From JACPHB01 sp964495505 (GTDB lineage: Bacteria; Patescibacteriota; Minisyncoccia; UBA10092): a stretch of DNA of 46,456 nucleotides. The notes under the pieces were generated by a model. The model was given only the letters and a program-made list of their open reading frames with translations. It did no database searches and was not told the DNA's origin. The stretch is from contig CAZBVM010000002.1 in NCBI GenBank assembly GCA_964495505.1, positions 1 through 46,456 of the forward strand, in the 5' to 3' direction. The first letter of the stretch is position 1; each line of letters opens with the position of its first letter. The position numbers were made by a program, and so were the translations under genes. Below, in pieces: positions 1 to 7,786 of this stretch.

Positions 1-8
1 TATTTCAT

Positions 9-32
9 ACACTTCTATTTTACTAGAAGTGT
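9..32. other. Short inverted repeat at left edge
   Basis: ACACTTCTA (9-17) and TAGAAGTGT (24-32) form a perfect 9-bp stem with a 6-nt loop. No run of T follows on either strand, so it is not a textbook intrinsic terminator. It may be an RNA hairpin at the end of a gene outside the window. Apart from this and the promoter-like boxes near 121-148, I see nothing in bases 1-159. Confidence 0.35.
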
Positions 33-120
33 TGCACTTACTTGTTGAACTTAGTCAAATGATTTGGCAAGTGGCCCTTATTAATATTGAAACTAAATTT
101 AGCCCGTAAGAGTTTTATTA

Positions 121-148
121 TTGGACAATTTACGAGAAATATTATAAA
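121..148 (+). promoter_or_regulatory. Putative sigma70-type promoter of the CMP-sugar synthetase gene
   Basis: TTGGAC (121-126), a 16-nt spacer and TATAAA (143-148). The -10 box ends 11 nt before the ATG at 160, so a start about 7 nt downstream would leave a leader of only about 5 nt. No Shine-Dalgarno is present. The same geometry recurs at other operon heads in this window, which supports the call. Confidence 0.45.
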
Positions 149-159
149 GTTTTCAAATT

Positions 160-870
160 ATGAAAATCGTCGCGGTAATAGGCGCGCGGGGCGGCTCAAA
201 AAGCATACCGGACAAAAATATCAAACTTTTCAACGGCAAGCCTCTTATCGCCTGGGCTATTTTGAATGCCAAAAAAAGCCAATTATTAGACAGGGTGATA
301 GTTTCTACCGACAGCCCCAAGATTGCCAAAATTGCCAAAAAATACGGCGCCGAAGTTCCTTTTTTAAGACCGAAAGAGTTGGCCACGCCGACTATCGGAC
401 TGGAACCTGTTTTGAAGCACGCCTACAGCTGGCTTTTAGAAAATGAAGAATATAAAGCGGATGCCCTGCTTCTTTTACCCGTTACTAACCCTCTCCGCCA
501 ACCCTTCCACATTGATGAAGCAATAAAAATTTTTAAAAATAAAAAGGCCGATTCCGTCGTGTCGGTAAATGAAACGCCCGCAAATCATACGCCGTATTGG
601 ACTCTCGTTCAAACAGATGCCGGCGTATCGCTCTTTGGCGGCATAGACCTTAAAAATATCCTTACCCGCCGGCAGGATTTTCCTCAAAAATGCTATACCC
701 GAAATGATTTGGTATACGTTCTAAAACCAGAAAATCTTTACGAAGAAAAACCGAATCTTTACGGCAAAAAAGTTGAACTTTACCAAACGAGCACAATTTA
801 CGAGGCGGACATTAATACCCCCGAAGAATGGGCTTTAACGGAAAATAGATTCAGACAACTCAAGAAATAA
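160..870 (+). CDS. neuA: Acylneuraminate cytidylyltransferase family protein (CMP-sugar synthetase)
   Basis: Predicted to activate a nonulosonic (sialic-type) acid with CTP to give CMP-sugar and pyrophosphate in the cytoplasm. The 236-residue length is normal for the single-domain NeuA/PseF/LegF group. The N-terminal nucleotide-binding signature GARGGSKSIPDKNIK lies at residues 8-22. LPVTNPLR and RNDLVYVL later in the protein match the family core. It starts at the only reasonable ATG and has no Shine-Dalgarno. No NeuB-like synthase or epimerase is in the window, so the sugar is unknown: sialic, legionaminic, pseudaminic or another acid is possible. It is a single gene read toward the radical SAM gene and belongs by theme to the glycan region that follows. 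Confidence 0.82.
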   Translation: MKIVAVIGARGGSKSIPDKNIKLFNGKPLIAWAILNAKKSQLLDRVIVSTDSPKIAKIAKKYGAEVPFLRPKELATPTIGLEPVLKHAYSWLLENEEYKADALLLLPVTNPLRQPFHIDEAIKIFKNKKADSVVSVNETPANHTPYWTLVQTDAGVSLFGGIDLKNILTRRQDFPQKCYTRNDLVYVLKPENLYEEKPNLYGKKVELYQTSTIYEADINTPEEWALTENRFRQLKK

Positions 871-904
871 ACATTGTTTGACTTTGCGTAAAAATTTAAG
901 TAAA

Positions 905-934
905 TTGACTATTAAACGTCAGTTTTTTTAAAAT
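905..934 (+). promoter_or_regulatory. Putative promoter of the radical SAM gene
   Basis: TTGACT (905-910), an 18-nt spacer and TAAAAT (929-934). A second possible pair is TTGACT at 878-883 with TAAATT at 901-906 (17 nt). Either would give a leader containing the AGGAGG at 953-958, unlike the other promoters here. Confidence 0.4.
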
Positions 935-952
935 TTGAGCTGATACTGGCAC

Positions 953-958
953 AGGAGG
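953..958 (+). promoter_or_regulatory. Consensus Shine-Dalgarno that decides the radical SAM start
   Basis: AGGAGG at 953-958 directly abuts the ATG at 959 but stands 6 nt before the ATG at 965. Normal spacing therefore favours 965. It is the only perfect Shine-Dalgarno I found in front of a gene in this window. Confidence 0.8.
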
Positions 959-964
959 ATGAAA

Positions 965-2524
965 ATGGGAACTTTGAAGAAAGCAAAAGTCGCATTGCTG
1001 ACTCCGAATCTTAAGGGCATTAAAGGAGGAGTTAATCGTATCCAGCCAAGCCTTGGAGTCGGTTATCTCGCGGCAGTGCTTCAAAGAGAAGGACATGAAG
1101 TTCATGTAAGGGACACCGCCCTTGAAAAATACGATAATCAGATTCTTATGGGTGATGGAAGGACAATTCTTATTGGTGAAACCGATACTGAAATCGCGAA
1201 CTATATAGAAAATATTAATCCCGATATTGTCGGAATTTCTGTGCTTTTTTCTAATCTTGCGGAACATGCGCACAGCATTGCCAGAATCGTGAAAGAAGTT
1301 AAACCAGACGCTTATGTAGTGGTGGGAGGAAATCATATTTCTAATGCCGCTAAAGATTATTGGTATGCGAGAGGTGCAGGAAGTAATGACTCTATTTTGG
1401 GGCAGACACTGCTTCGGGAGATGCAAGACCCAAACATTGATTTTGCGATGATCGGAGAGTGCGATTTCGAGTTTAATGATTTAGTTAACGCTTTGACAAA
1501 TCAACAAGACCTAGGGTCTGTTAAAAACTTAGTCTATAGAAGAAATGGGGATATAGGTTTTAATAATAAGCCCCTAAAACGAGACGACAAGAGATTTGAC
1601 ATTAGGGGCCTGCCGCATCCTGCGAGAGACCTTATGAAGATGGAAGCGTATTTTAAGATAGGCTCGTTTCACTCGACAAGATCCACTTCCGATAGAGTTT
1701 TAAACGTAATGGCGTCAAGAGGGTGCCCCGAGGTATGCACATTTTGCACCACTCCCGATATGTGGGGGATGGGCGTGCGCTGGAGAGATCCAAAAGACGT
1801 ATTCGATGAGATAAGAGATGGCATCAAAGCTTATAAAATAGAAGAACTGCAATTCGAGGACGACACTATAACCGCAAACAAAAACCATTTATATGAACTG
1901 TGTGATTTAATCGGCGCGCTCGGAATAAATTGGTGTACGCCCAATGGAACAAAAGTTAATTATCATATGAAAGAACAACCCGAAATGTACAGGCGCATGC
2001 GCGATGCGGGCTGCTACCAACTTACTCTTGCGTGTGAAACGGGAGTTCAGCGCGTTATGGACGAAATAATCCGAAAAAAACTCAATGTTGAACAGATTGG
2101 GCCGGCAATTGAAAATGCAAAGAATGCCGGGATGTTTGTTCATACGTTTTGGATTGCGGGTTACCCGGGAGAAACAAGAGAAGAAATGGAAAAAACTATA
2201 AGATTTGCCGCTAATACGGGAGCGGATAGTTTTTCTATTGCGATACTCTCTCCACTACCCGGAACGCCAATTTATAGGCATGTTGTTGAGGAAAATCTTT
2301 GGTGGCCTAACGTTAAAGGAATACAAGATATGACTTACAGAACTTCTTTAGTTAAAGTTGATGGTTTTAGAGGCCCGGAAGAATTTGAAGGATGGGTCGA
2401 AGACCACAATAGATATCTAAACCTTTTGCTTGAGCAAAAAAACCCCGCGCGCGCGCGAGCTTACAATAGCTTAAGCAGCGCGAGGAAATTGGATCCCGAA
2501 CAGAGATTCATGAAGCAAACATAA
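965..2524 (+). CDS. B12-binding domain radical SAM protein
   Basis: A 519-residue protein with a cobalamin-binding-like Rossmann half (about residues 8-150, with VVVGGNHIS near 120) and a radical SAM half. The CxxxCxxC motif in SRGCPEVCTFC places the cluster ligands at Cys254, Cys258 and Cys261. ACETGVQ and IAGYPGETREEM later in the protein are typical of this superfamily (methyltransferases, methylthiotransferases, ring-forming enzymes). The classic DxHxxG cobalamin motif is not obvious. The substrate cannot be told from sequence. Candidate roles are methylation at an unactivated carbon of a sugar, lipid or the phosphonate made by the neighbouring operon, but that link is speculation. The last 17 bp overlap the 3' end of the convergent TagF-like gene. 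By eye it uses more AGA/AGG and GGA codons than its neighbours, so recent acquisition is possible. Confidence 0.8.
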   Translation: MGTLKKAKVALLTPNLKGIKGGVNRIQPSLGVGYLAAVLQREGHEVHVRDTALEKYDNQILMGDGRTILIGETDTEIANYIENINPDIVGISVLFSNLAEHAHSIARIVKEVKPDAYVVVGGNHISNAAKDYWYARGAGSNDSILGQTLLREMQDPNIDFAMIGECDFEFNDLVNALTNQQDLGSVKNLVYRRNGDIGFNNKPLKRDDKRFDIRGLPHPARDLMKMEAYFKIGSFHSTRSTSDRVLNVMASRGCPEVCTFCTTPDMWGMGVRWRDPKDVFDEIRDGIKAYKIEELQFEDDTITANKNHLYELCDLIGALGINWCTPNGTKVNYHMKEQPEMYRRMRDAGCYQLTLACETGVQRVMDEIIRKKLNVEQIGPAIENAKNAGMFVHTFWIAGYPGETREEMEKTIRFAANTGADSFSIAILSPLPGTPIYRHVVEENLWWPNVKGIQDMTYRTSLVKVDGFRGPEEFEGWVEDHNRYLNLLLEQKNPARARAYNSLSSARKLDPEQRFMKQT

Positions 2525-3887
2525 AAGACAGGATAAAATTAACAATCCTTTCGCTTGATTTTCCGTCTGCTTTCCAAAGCTGTTGCAAAACAGCTTTTTT
2601 TCTTCCCTCGCGATCAATAGAGGGGTTATTAAGATATTCCTTAACGTAATCAATCAGCTGCTTCAAACTGACAGCTGATTTTACGGCTCCTGTTTTAAAA
2701 AATGCCCTCATATGATCTTCATCGTGAAATCGCCTGATACTTGACCAGTAGGACTTGGATTTAGGACAGTCAAAATTAATGACGATTTGCGGCTTATCAA
2801 ACATCAATGAATCCAAACATATCGAGGTCGCGATCCAAACAACAACGTCGGAATAATACAAGGTGTCTATAAGATGGCGATTATCCCGCATCGAAAATTC
2901 AAGAAATTTCCCGCTGTCTTTTATTACGCCGGGCATCTCAACAATAAAATCCTGATTGCTTTTAAACTTCTCTTTTAGCGTTATATCGGGATGAGTAGGA
3001 TGGTTTCTGATGAAAAACTGGATGTCTTTCGGTAAAATGCCGTTTTTTTTCGCAACTTTAAGGGTTCGGCAAATAGCAGTGTTGGTTTCGGACAGTTCCC
3101 GCCGTCCGGGTGAAAAGAAAATCGTCTTTTTCTCGGGATCTCCGCCTACTAATTTGAAAAATTCTTCCCGACTCTTAAAAGGCGCTTTCAAATAATCGTC
3201 AAATTGCGATAAGCCGCCGATAAAAATATCTTTTTCGGGATAATTATGCAACTCAACCGCTTCTTTTTTTATCACTTCGTTATTGACAATTAATTTGTCC
3301 GGAAAATGCCTCATGAGTCCCTTGCTGAAATTATTATCCCAAGACCGAACCATCCCGACGACAAAAACTTTTCTTATTTTTGCTTCTTTAATTAACGTTT
3401 GATCAAAATCGTCATAAACATCGGTTGAAAAAATAATATCGGGGTTATATTTTTCAAAATAATCTTTATAAAAATCGCGGGGCGAGAAATGCCAATCAAA
3501 AAACCTGAAAATCCTGTTTAAAACTTTGTGGCCGGATAAAAGCCACTCAACAGCCGTAAATACATGAAATTTCAAAAAATTGTAAAAACTCGGATGCTGG
3601 CTTAGATAATCGCGCCTTTTGCGGCGAATCCAATAGGTATAAATAAACAAAAAAGCAGCTTTTGAAAAAAAATTATTTGATCGGGAATTTGAAAATGGCG
3701 CCGGATCAATGCCCTCAATCGCCACATTGCCAGAACGGTAATTATTTTCAAAAAAATCTTTGATGGCAGCCGGCACTAAAAGGATAATTTTCAAATCTTC
3801 TCTTTTTTTCAAAATACCAAAAACATCCGTATTCAGGATATTTTTAGAAATGAAAGGATGGAAAGCTGTTATAAAAATTGTTTTCAT
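2508..3887 (-). CDS. CDP-glycerol glycerophosphotransferase (TagF)-like protein
   Basis: 459 residues, no signal peptide or clear membrane helices, GT-B-like in layout. The C-terminal half resembles the TagF family, which moves polyol phosphates from CDP-alditols. It has FFSPGRRE near residue 253, a NHPTHPD segment, a YSDVVVWIATS...LDSLMFDKPQIVI stretch in the position of the family's donor-site block, and a C-terminal DGKSSERIVNFI like the DGkAseRv ending. It is the last gene of the operon carrying the PEP mutase and starts 21 bp after the GT-C gene. A CMP-phosphonate would be chemically similar to CDP-glycerol, so it is a candidate for attaching the phosphonate, but this is inference. A UDP-GlcNAc 2-epimerase-like GT-B fold is the alternative. 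No Shine-Dalgarno is seen. Confidence 0.6.
   Translation of the reverse strand: MKTIFITAFHPFISKNILNTDVFGILKKREDLKIILLVPAAIKDFFENNYRSGNVAIEGIDPAPFSNSRSNNFFSKAAFLFIYTYWIRRKRRDYLSQHPSFYNFLKFHVFTAVEWLLSGHKVLNRIFRFFDWHFSPRDFYKDYFEKYNPDIIFSTDVYDDFDQTLIKEAKIRKVFVVGMVRSWDNNFSKGLMRHFPDKLIVNNEVIKKEAVELHNYPEKDIFIGGLSQFDDYLKAPFKSREEFFKLVGGDPEKKTIFFSPGRRELSETNTAICRTLKVAKKNGILPKDIQFFIRNHPTHPDITLKEKFKSNQDFIVEMPGVIKDSGKFLEFSMRDNRHLIDTLYYSDVVVWIATSICLDSLMFDKPQIVINFDCPKSKSYWSSIRRFHDEDHMRAFFKTGAVKSAVSLKQLIDYVKEYLNNPSIDREGRKKAVLQQLWKADGKSSERIVNFILSFMFAS
2576..2601 (+). terminator. Intrinsic terminator-like hairpin after the radical SAM gene
   Basis: AAAGCTGTT (2576-2584), a GCAA tetraloop and AACAGCTTT (2589-2597) form a perfect 9-bp stem whose 3' arm runs into seven T (2595-2601). 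It begins about 50 nt after the stop of the radical SAM gene, inside the 3' coding part of the convergent gene. There it encodes ordinary residues, so chance cannot be excluded. Confidence 0.6.
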
Positions 3888-3908
3888 AAATTTTATTCTT
3901 TTTGAGCT

Positions 3909-5801
3909 TTATTTTTGTTTAAATTTGTAAATCGAAAATTCCCCGGTATTTTTCAGAAAAATGAAATCGCGCGCGACTAGCGGCGGAACGCCACTTTTGC
4001 CTTTTTCAAAAACGGCGTAATCAATTCTGTAAGCCGGCTGCCACGAGAAATTAAGCGGCATATTTTTTAACTCTTGCTTTAAGGCAGCGCAGGCCGCGTC
4101 AAATTTAGCTTCCGGGATAACATATAGCCGGTTGTACCACAACGGGAAAAACGCCCGGACAATGGCTTTTTCAAAACCGGAAAAAAGAGCGCTTCTAAAT
4201 CCCCCGTTTCCCGCGGCGCCGGCGCAGTCAGACGCGGTCAAATCGGCGGATTCCGGATAAAACCGCGCGATATCCAGCCATCTTTTTTTAAATTCTACTT
4301 CGTCGCCGCCGCTAAATTTATACGCTCCGCCATCCCCCCAATATACCTTATGATTAGTATAAACAGTTATCACGTTGGCAAAACCCGGCGGCGCCAGCAC
4401 GACCCCCGGTTCCAAAGTCCTCAACGCCGTAATAAGCGGGCGATCGCGCTCGTCGGTCTTTGGAAAAGAAAAATCATGGCCGTGCAGGCGCCAGCTAAAC
4501 AGCGCCCCGAAAATCGCCGCAATTGCAATAAAAAAGATGGCAAATTTTTTAAGATATAAAGCCGGAACAGATGCGCCCCATAATCTCCATACCAAAAGCG
4601 CGTATCCGGTAACAAGCGGAACACTAATGCCAACGACAAGCCAACTCCGCCACGGTCTTCCATAAAACAAAGCAACAATATGCAGACCCAGAATAACAGA
4701 AAATATAACGGCAAGCGAGCGGAATTTAGATCGGTTCATCTCCGGCAACAGTTCAAAAAACGCGAATCCTAAAAGGATAATAGTGAAAAAATCTTCTAGA
4801 ATAAGATAATGGTCGGAAACAACGGCAAAACCCGTCACGATATTGCTGTTGATGGCTAAAAAGAGAGAGAAAAAAGAAATACCTAAAAAAAGCAATGTTT
4901 GGAACAAATGGGATTCGCCGGAGAATTTTTTAAATAAAACACGCGCCAAAGCGGCAAGCGCTAAAGCCGCGCCTAAAAGACGCAGTCCGGCTAACGGCAA
5001 AATCGGCAAACGGCCAAAACGGACGCCCATGCGTTCCAGCGACTCATGAACCGAATTAACCTGGCCGAGACCCGAAATATAGGCGTTATAAAAAACCACT
5101 ACATTGAGTATGGAAAACGCAACCCATAGTCCCAAGAGCGCCCAATAACGCCAATTTCGGTTAAAAACCGAAAACCATAGAAACCATAAGCCGCCAATCA
5201 GGACTCCTAAAGAAAAAGACACGGGATGGACGATAAAAAGAGTATTGGCAACGCCAATAATTATAACCTGATGCCAGAACTTTGAAAATTGCGGGGTTTT
5301 AAATAAAAGAATTATACCGACAATAAAAAATATCAAAAACCAGGAGGAAAGGCCGGGCTCAAGAAGCTGAAGCGGTCCGTAAAAGAAAACAAAAAACGCG
5401 GTAAGTCCAAGCGATTCCCATTGCTTCCGGCCGAAATTTTTAAATAAAAAGTATATTCCGATAAAAAGCGCGAACGCGCTTGCTCCTTTCAAAATAACAT
5501 GCCACCAGCCCATAGGAATCCGGCTTGCCTGCGGAATCAGGCGCATTATTGACTGAAAGAGAAGAAAACGCTCTTTTCCGCCCGAATGCTCCCAAAAATA
5601 CGGATTGTCGCTGAAGCGCTTTTGAAAAATATCGTTAAGCCAAACCAAATAAGGAGTATAAGCGCCTATATCGGTCCGCAGAGGTTCCTGAAAATTGCTT
5701 AAAAATGCCCAATAAAAAATATCCGGCAAAATAATGAGTAAAACAAAAAAAACTATAGCTATAATAAACCATATGCGGAAATTATTTGATGATTTTGACA
5801 T
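3909..5801 (-). CDS. Multi-pass membrane protein, probable GT-C fold glycosyltransferase
   Basis: 630 residues with a hydrophobic N-terminal helix (about 10-33) and roughly ten further membrane segments up to about residue 435, then a soluble C-terminal domain of about 190 residues. The first outer loop contains DIGAYTPYL near residue 44. An acidic residue in that loop is typical of GT-C enzymes, which transfer sugars from polyprenyl-phosphate donors on the outer face of the membrane. The C-terminal RDFIFLKNTGEFSIYKF resembles the ends of YfhO-like proteins. No close family is recognised. The start overlaps the end of the upstream methyltransferase by 20 bp, so the two are translationally linked. 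Acceptor and donor are unknown. Confidence 0.6.
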   Translation of the reverse strand: MSKSSNNFRIWFIIAIVFFVLLIILPDIFYWAFLSNFQEPLRTDIGAYTPYLVWLNDIFQKRFSDNPYFWEHSGGKERFLLFQSIMRLIPQASRIPMGWWHVILKGASAFALFIGIYFLFKNFGRKQWESLGLTAFFVFFYGPLQLLEPGLSSWFLIFFIVGIILLFKTPQFSKFWHQVIIIGVANTLFIVHPVSFSLGVLIGGLWFLWFSVFNRNWRYWALLGLWVAFSILNVVVFYNAYISGLGQVNSVHESLERMGVRFGRLPILPLAGLRLLGAALALAALARVLFKKFSGESHLFQTLLFLGISFFSLFLAINSNIVTGFAVVSDHYLILEDFFTIILLGFAFFELLPEMNRSKFRSLAVIFSVILGLHIVALFYGRPWRSWLVVGISVPLVTGYALLVWRLWGASVPALYLKKFAIFFIAIAAIFGALFSWRLHGHDFSFPKTDERDRPLITALRTLEPGVVLAPPGFANVITVYTNHKVYWGDGGAYKFSGGDEVEFKKRWLDIARFYPESADLTASDCAGAAGNGGFRSALFSGFEKAIVRAFFPLWYNRLYVIPEAKFDAACAALKQELKNMPLNFSWQPAYRIDYAVFEKGKSGVPPLVARDFIFLKNTGEFSIYKFKQK

Positions 5802-6453
5802 ATACGAAATTGATTGATAGTACGCCCCATTCTTTTTTAAATCGGTCGCGAATGGGCAAAATTTTCACATCAAATTTGCTTCTGTCTATTTTTTCAATTA
5901 CCGATTTGGCGCCGACATCGTCTTTATTGAAATAATAATCGTCAAAAATGACAACGGAATTTTTGCGCATAAGCTCTTGAGCATAACGCCAATCATTGGT
6001 TATTGTCTCAATGCTGTGGCCGCCGTCTATAAATATAAAATCCATTTTTGGCAAAAAATAAACCACTTTGGGTAAAACTTTAAGCGTGTTGCCCTTAAAA
6101 AGGTTAACCTTAACACCTGTTTTTTCCAATTTTTTTCTAATTTCTTCCACGGACGGCGGCAGCTTTGAAACTTCCCTTTCAAGCATTTCATTTGTCATTT
6201 CTTCAAAAAGATCGAAACCGTAATAAGTTATTTCACTGGCCGGATAAAAATTTTTTGCCTCATTTATCATTTCTTCCGCCCGCCTTCCATTCCATGTCCC
6301 TATTTCCATAATATTTTTCGGTCGTATCTTTCTTATCGTTTCAAAAAGATAATAGTATCTTTTTGTTTCTTTGAAAAAATACTGATACCTTTTGGGAATA
6401 AAAACCGACGCAATCTTTTTAATTTTCTTATATAGATTCTTAGGATGTTCCAT
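5782..6453 (-). CDS. Class I SAM-dependent methyltransferase (Methyltransf_24-like)
   Basis: 223 residues. Motif I is EIGTWNG at 50-56, followed by YYGFDLF (acidic residue of motif II) and FIDGGH at 141-146. The GGH element with a later VVIFDDYYF (about 168-175) is typical of the Methyltransf_24 / cephalosporin hydroxylase-like group, which often O-methylates sugars in glycan clusters. It lies 16 bp after the nucleotidyltransferase-like gene and overlaps the GT-C gene downstream by 20 bp. The methylated group is unknown. The phosphonate or a sugar hydroxyl are both possible. Confidence 0.75.
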   Translation of the reverse strand: MEHPKNLYKKIKKIASVFIPKRYQYFFKETKRYYYLFETIRKIRPKNIMEIGTWNGRRAEEMINEAKNFYPASEITYYGFDLFEEMTNEMLEREVSKLPPSVEEIRKKLEKTGVKVNLFKGNTLKVLPKVVYFLPKMDFIFIDGGHSIETITNDWRYAQELMRKNSVVIFDDYYFNKDDVGAKSVIEKIDRSKFDVKILPIRDRFKKEWGVLSINFVYVKIIK

Positions 6454-6469
6454 TGAGTATCTTTGTAGA

Positions 6470-7786
6470 TTAATTTTTAGTTGCTATTTTAATGGCGCGC
6501 CAAAATTTACGCTTTAACCAAAAAGATAAAAATTTCCTTGTCAATTTTTCGTGTTCAAAAGAATATTTAAAAACATTATTTCCGAAAAGAAACCCTTTTC
6601 CGTTAGCGCCCGCGACTTGTTTCTTATTATAAATTTCCGTAATTTCATTTATCATTTTTATTTTTTCCTGAAAAACTCTCGGTCTAAAAACCGGCACTTC
6701 ATCCAAATTGCTAAAAGTGTCTTTTTTTAAATTATCGCTTAAGAGGCCTTTTACAGAAACAAAACCCATGAACATAGCGGCTGCTTCATACGGCATAAAA
6801 AAGACAAAAGAATCAACCGTTTTAGAACGCTGACCCAATTTTATTTCAAATTTTTGATAAGAATTAATTGACAATTCCAAGGCCTGAAGCGGAGTGTTTA
6901 CAAAATCGGTAAAAATTTGCCCGTCCCCGAAAGTATTAAGATAAATATTTTTCGCTTTTTTATCTAAAGAAGAGTGATTTAAAAAATTTGTTTTTCTTAT
7001 TCCCAACTCCTCAATGCGTTCTAACTGAGAATACTGACGGGCCCAGTCGCCTAAAGAAAAGGCAATCTCAAAAACCATAAGCAGGCCTTCATAAAACAAT
7101 TTTATTAACTTTCGGACAGCTTGCTCTCGGTCAATCTTAAACCAATTTGACATCAAATCTTTAATATTTTCGGAAAAAGCGGGGCTAATTTTTCTGTTCG
7201 TGATATTATTAATTTCCCGAGTGATATAGATGATAGTTTTAAGCTCCTCTAAAACATGCCTTACGGGCAATTCTTTATTAATATAAAAGGGGAGAGTTGA
7301 AATCATTAACGCTAAAAATCTCTCGGCGTTGGTTAAACTCAAAATATCTTGTTCGTTTTTATCAAATTTTATATTTTCAAAATTTACGTCTTTTTCAATA
7401 TCCGAATTTTTATACAACAATCTGTGGCCATTGGGCCATACATTCATTGTCCAGGGATCAAAATAAAGCATTTTGCGGTAATGTTTTTCCGTAATAAGCG
7501 TGATGTGATGGCTCATTAGGTATTTGGTCTTCTCGGAAAGTTCTGGTTTTAGGGGAAGGTACATTTTTTCCGCGTCATCGCAAAATACCGCCCAAATATC
7601 CATATCCGATATGCCCGGGTACGGAATATACCCGTATTCGAGCAGGGCAACAAGCCCCGGAGTATTGCGAGCCTGATTAATTATCTCGACTCGCGCCTCG
7701 TCGTAATCGGCTTCGCCGCATTCAATAGGCAGATCATAAACGCGCCAGCCGTCTATTTCCATTACCTCTTGATTTTTAAAATTCAT
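6470..7786 (-). CDS. Unrecognised protein with a nucleotidyltransferase-like motif, coupled to the phosphonate genes
   Basis: 438 residues, soluble, no family recognised with confidence. Near the N-terminus LEYGYIPYPGISDMDIWAV (49-67) fits the DNA polymerase beta-type nucleotidyltransferase pattern: a glycine, a short loop, then G-x-S-D-x-D with acidic residues Asp61 and Asp63. The rest appears mostly helical, with a basic C-terminus (about 415-438). Its ATG overlaps the stop of the decarboxylase-dehydrogenase fusion by 4 bp (ATGA), so it is very likely co-translated with phosphonate synthesis. It could move a nucleotidyl or phosphonyl group onto the glycan or a lipid, but this is inference from context. 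A non-catalytic partner is equally possible. Confidence 0.5.
   Translation of the reverse strand: MNFKNQEVMEIDGWRVYDLPIECGEADYDEARVEIINQARNTPGLVALLEYGYIPYPGISDMDIWAVFCDDAEKMYLPLKPELSEKTKYLMSHHITLITEKHYRKMLYFDPWTMNVWPNGHRLLYKNSDIEKDVNFENIKFDKNEQDILSLTNAERFLALMISTLPFYINKELPVRHVLEELKTIIYITREINNITNRKISPAFSENIKDLMSNWFKIDREQAVRKLIKLFYEGLLMVFEIAFSLGDWARQYSQLERIEELGIRKTNFLNHSSLDKKAKNIYLNTFGDGQIFTDFVNTPLQALELSINSYQKFEIKLGQRSKTVDSFVFFMPYEAAAMFMGFVSVKGLLSDNLKKDTFSNLDEVPVFRPRVFQEKIKMINEITEIYNKKQVAGANGKGFLFGNNVFKYSFEHEKLTRKFLSFWLKRKFWRAIKIATKN

Noticed and set aside
896..1426. Long minus-strand open frame opposite the radical SAM gene
   Set aside because: It is a shadow frame with no family features. The plus-strand product has clear catalytic motifs and a Shine-Dalgarno.
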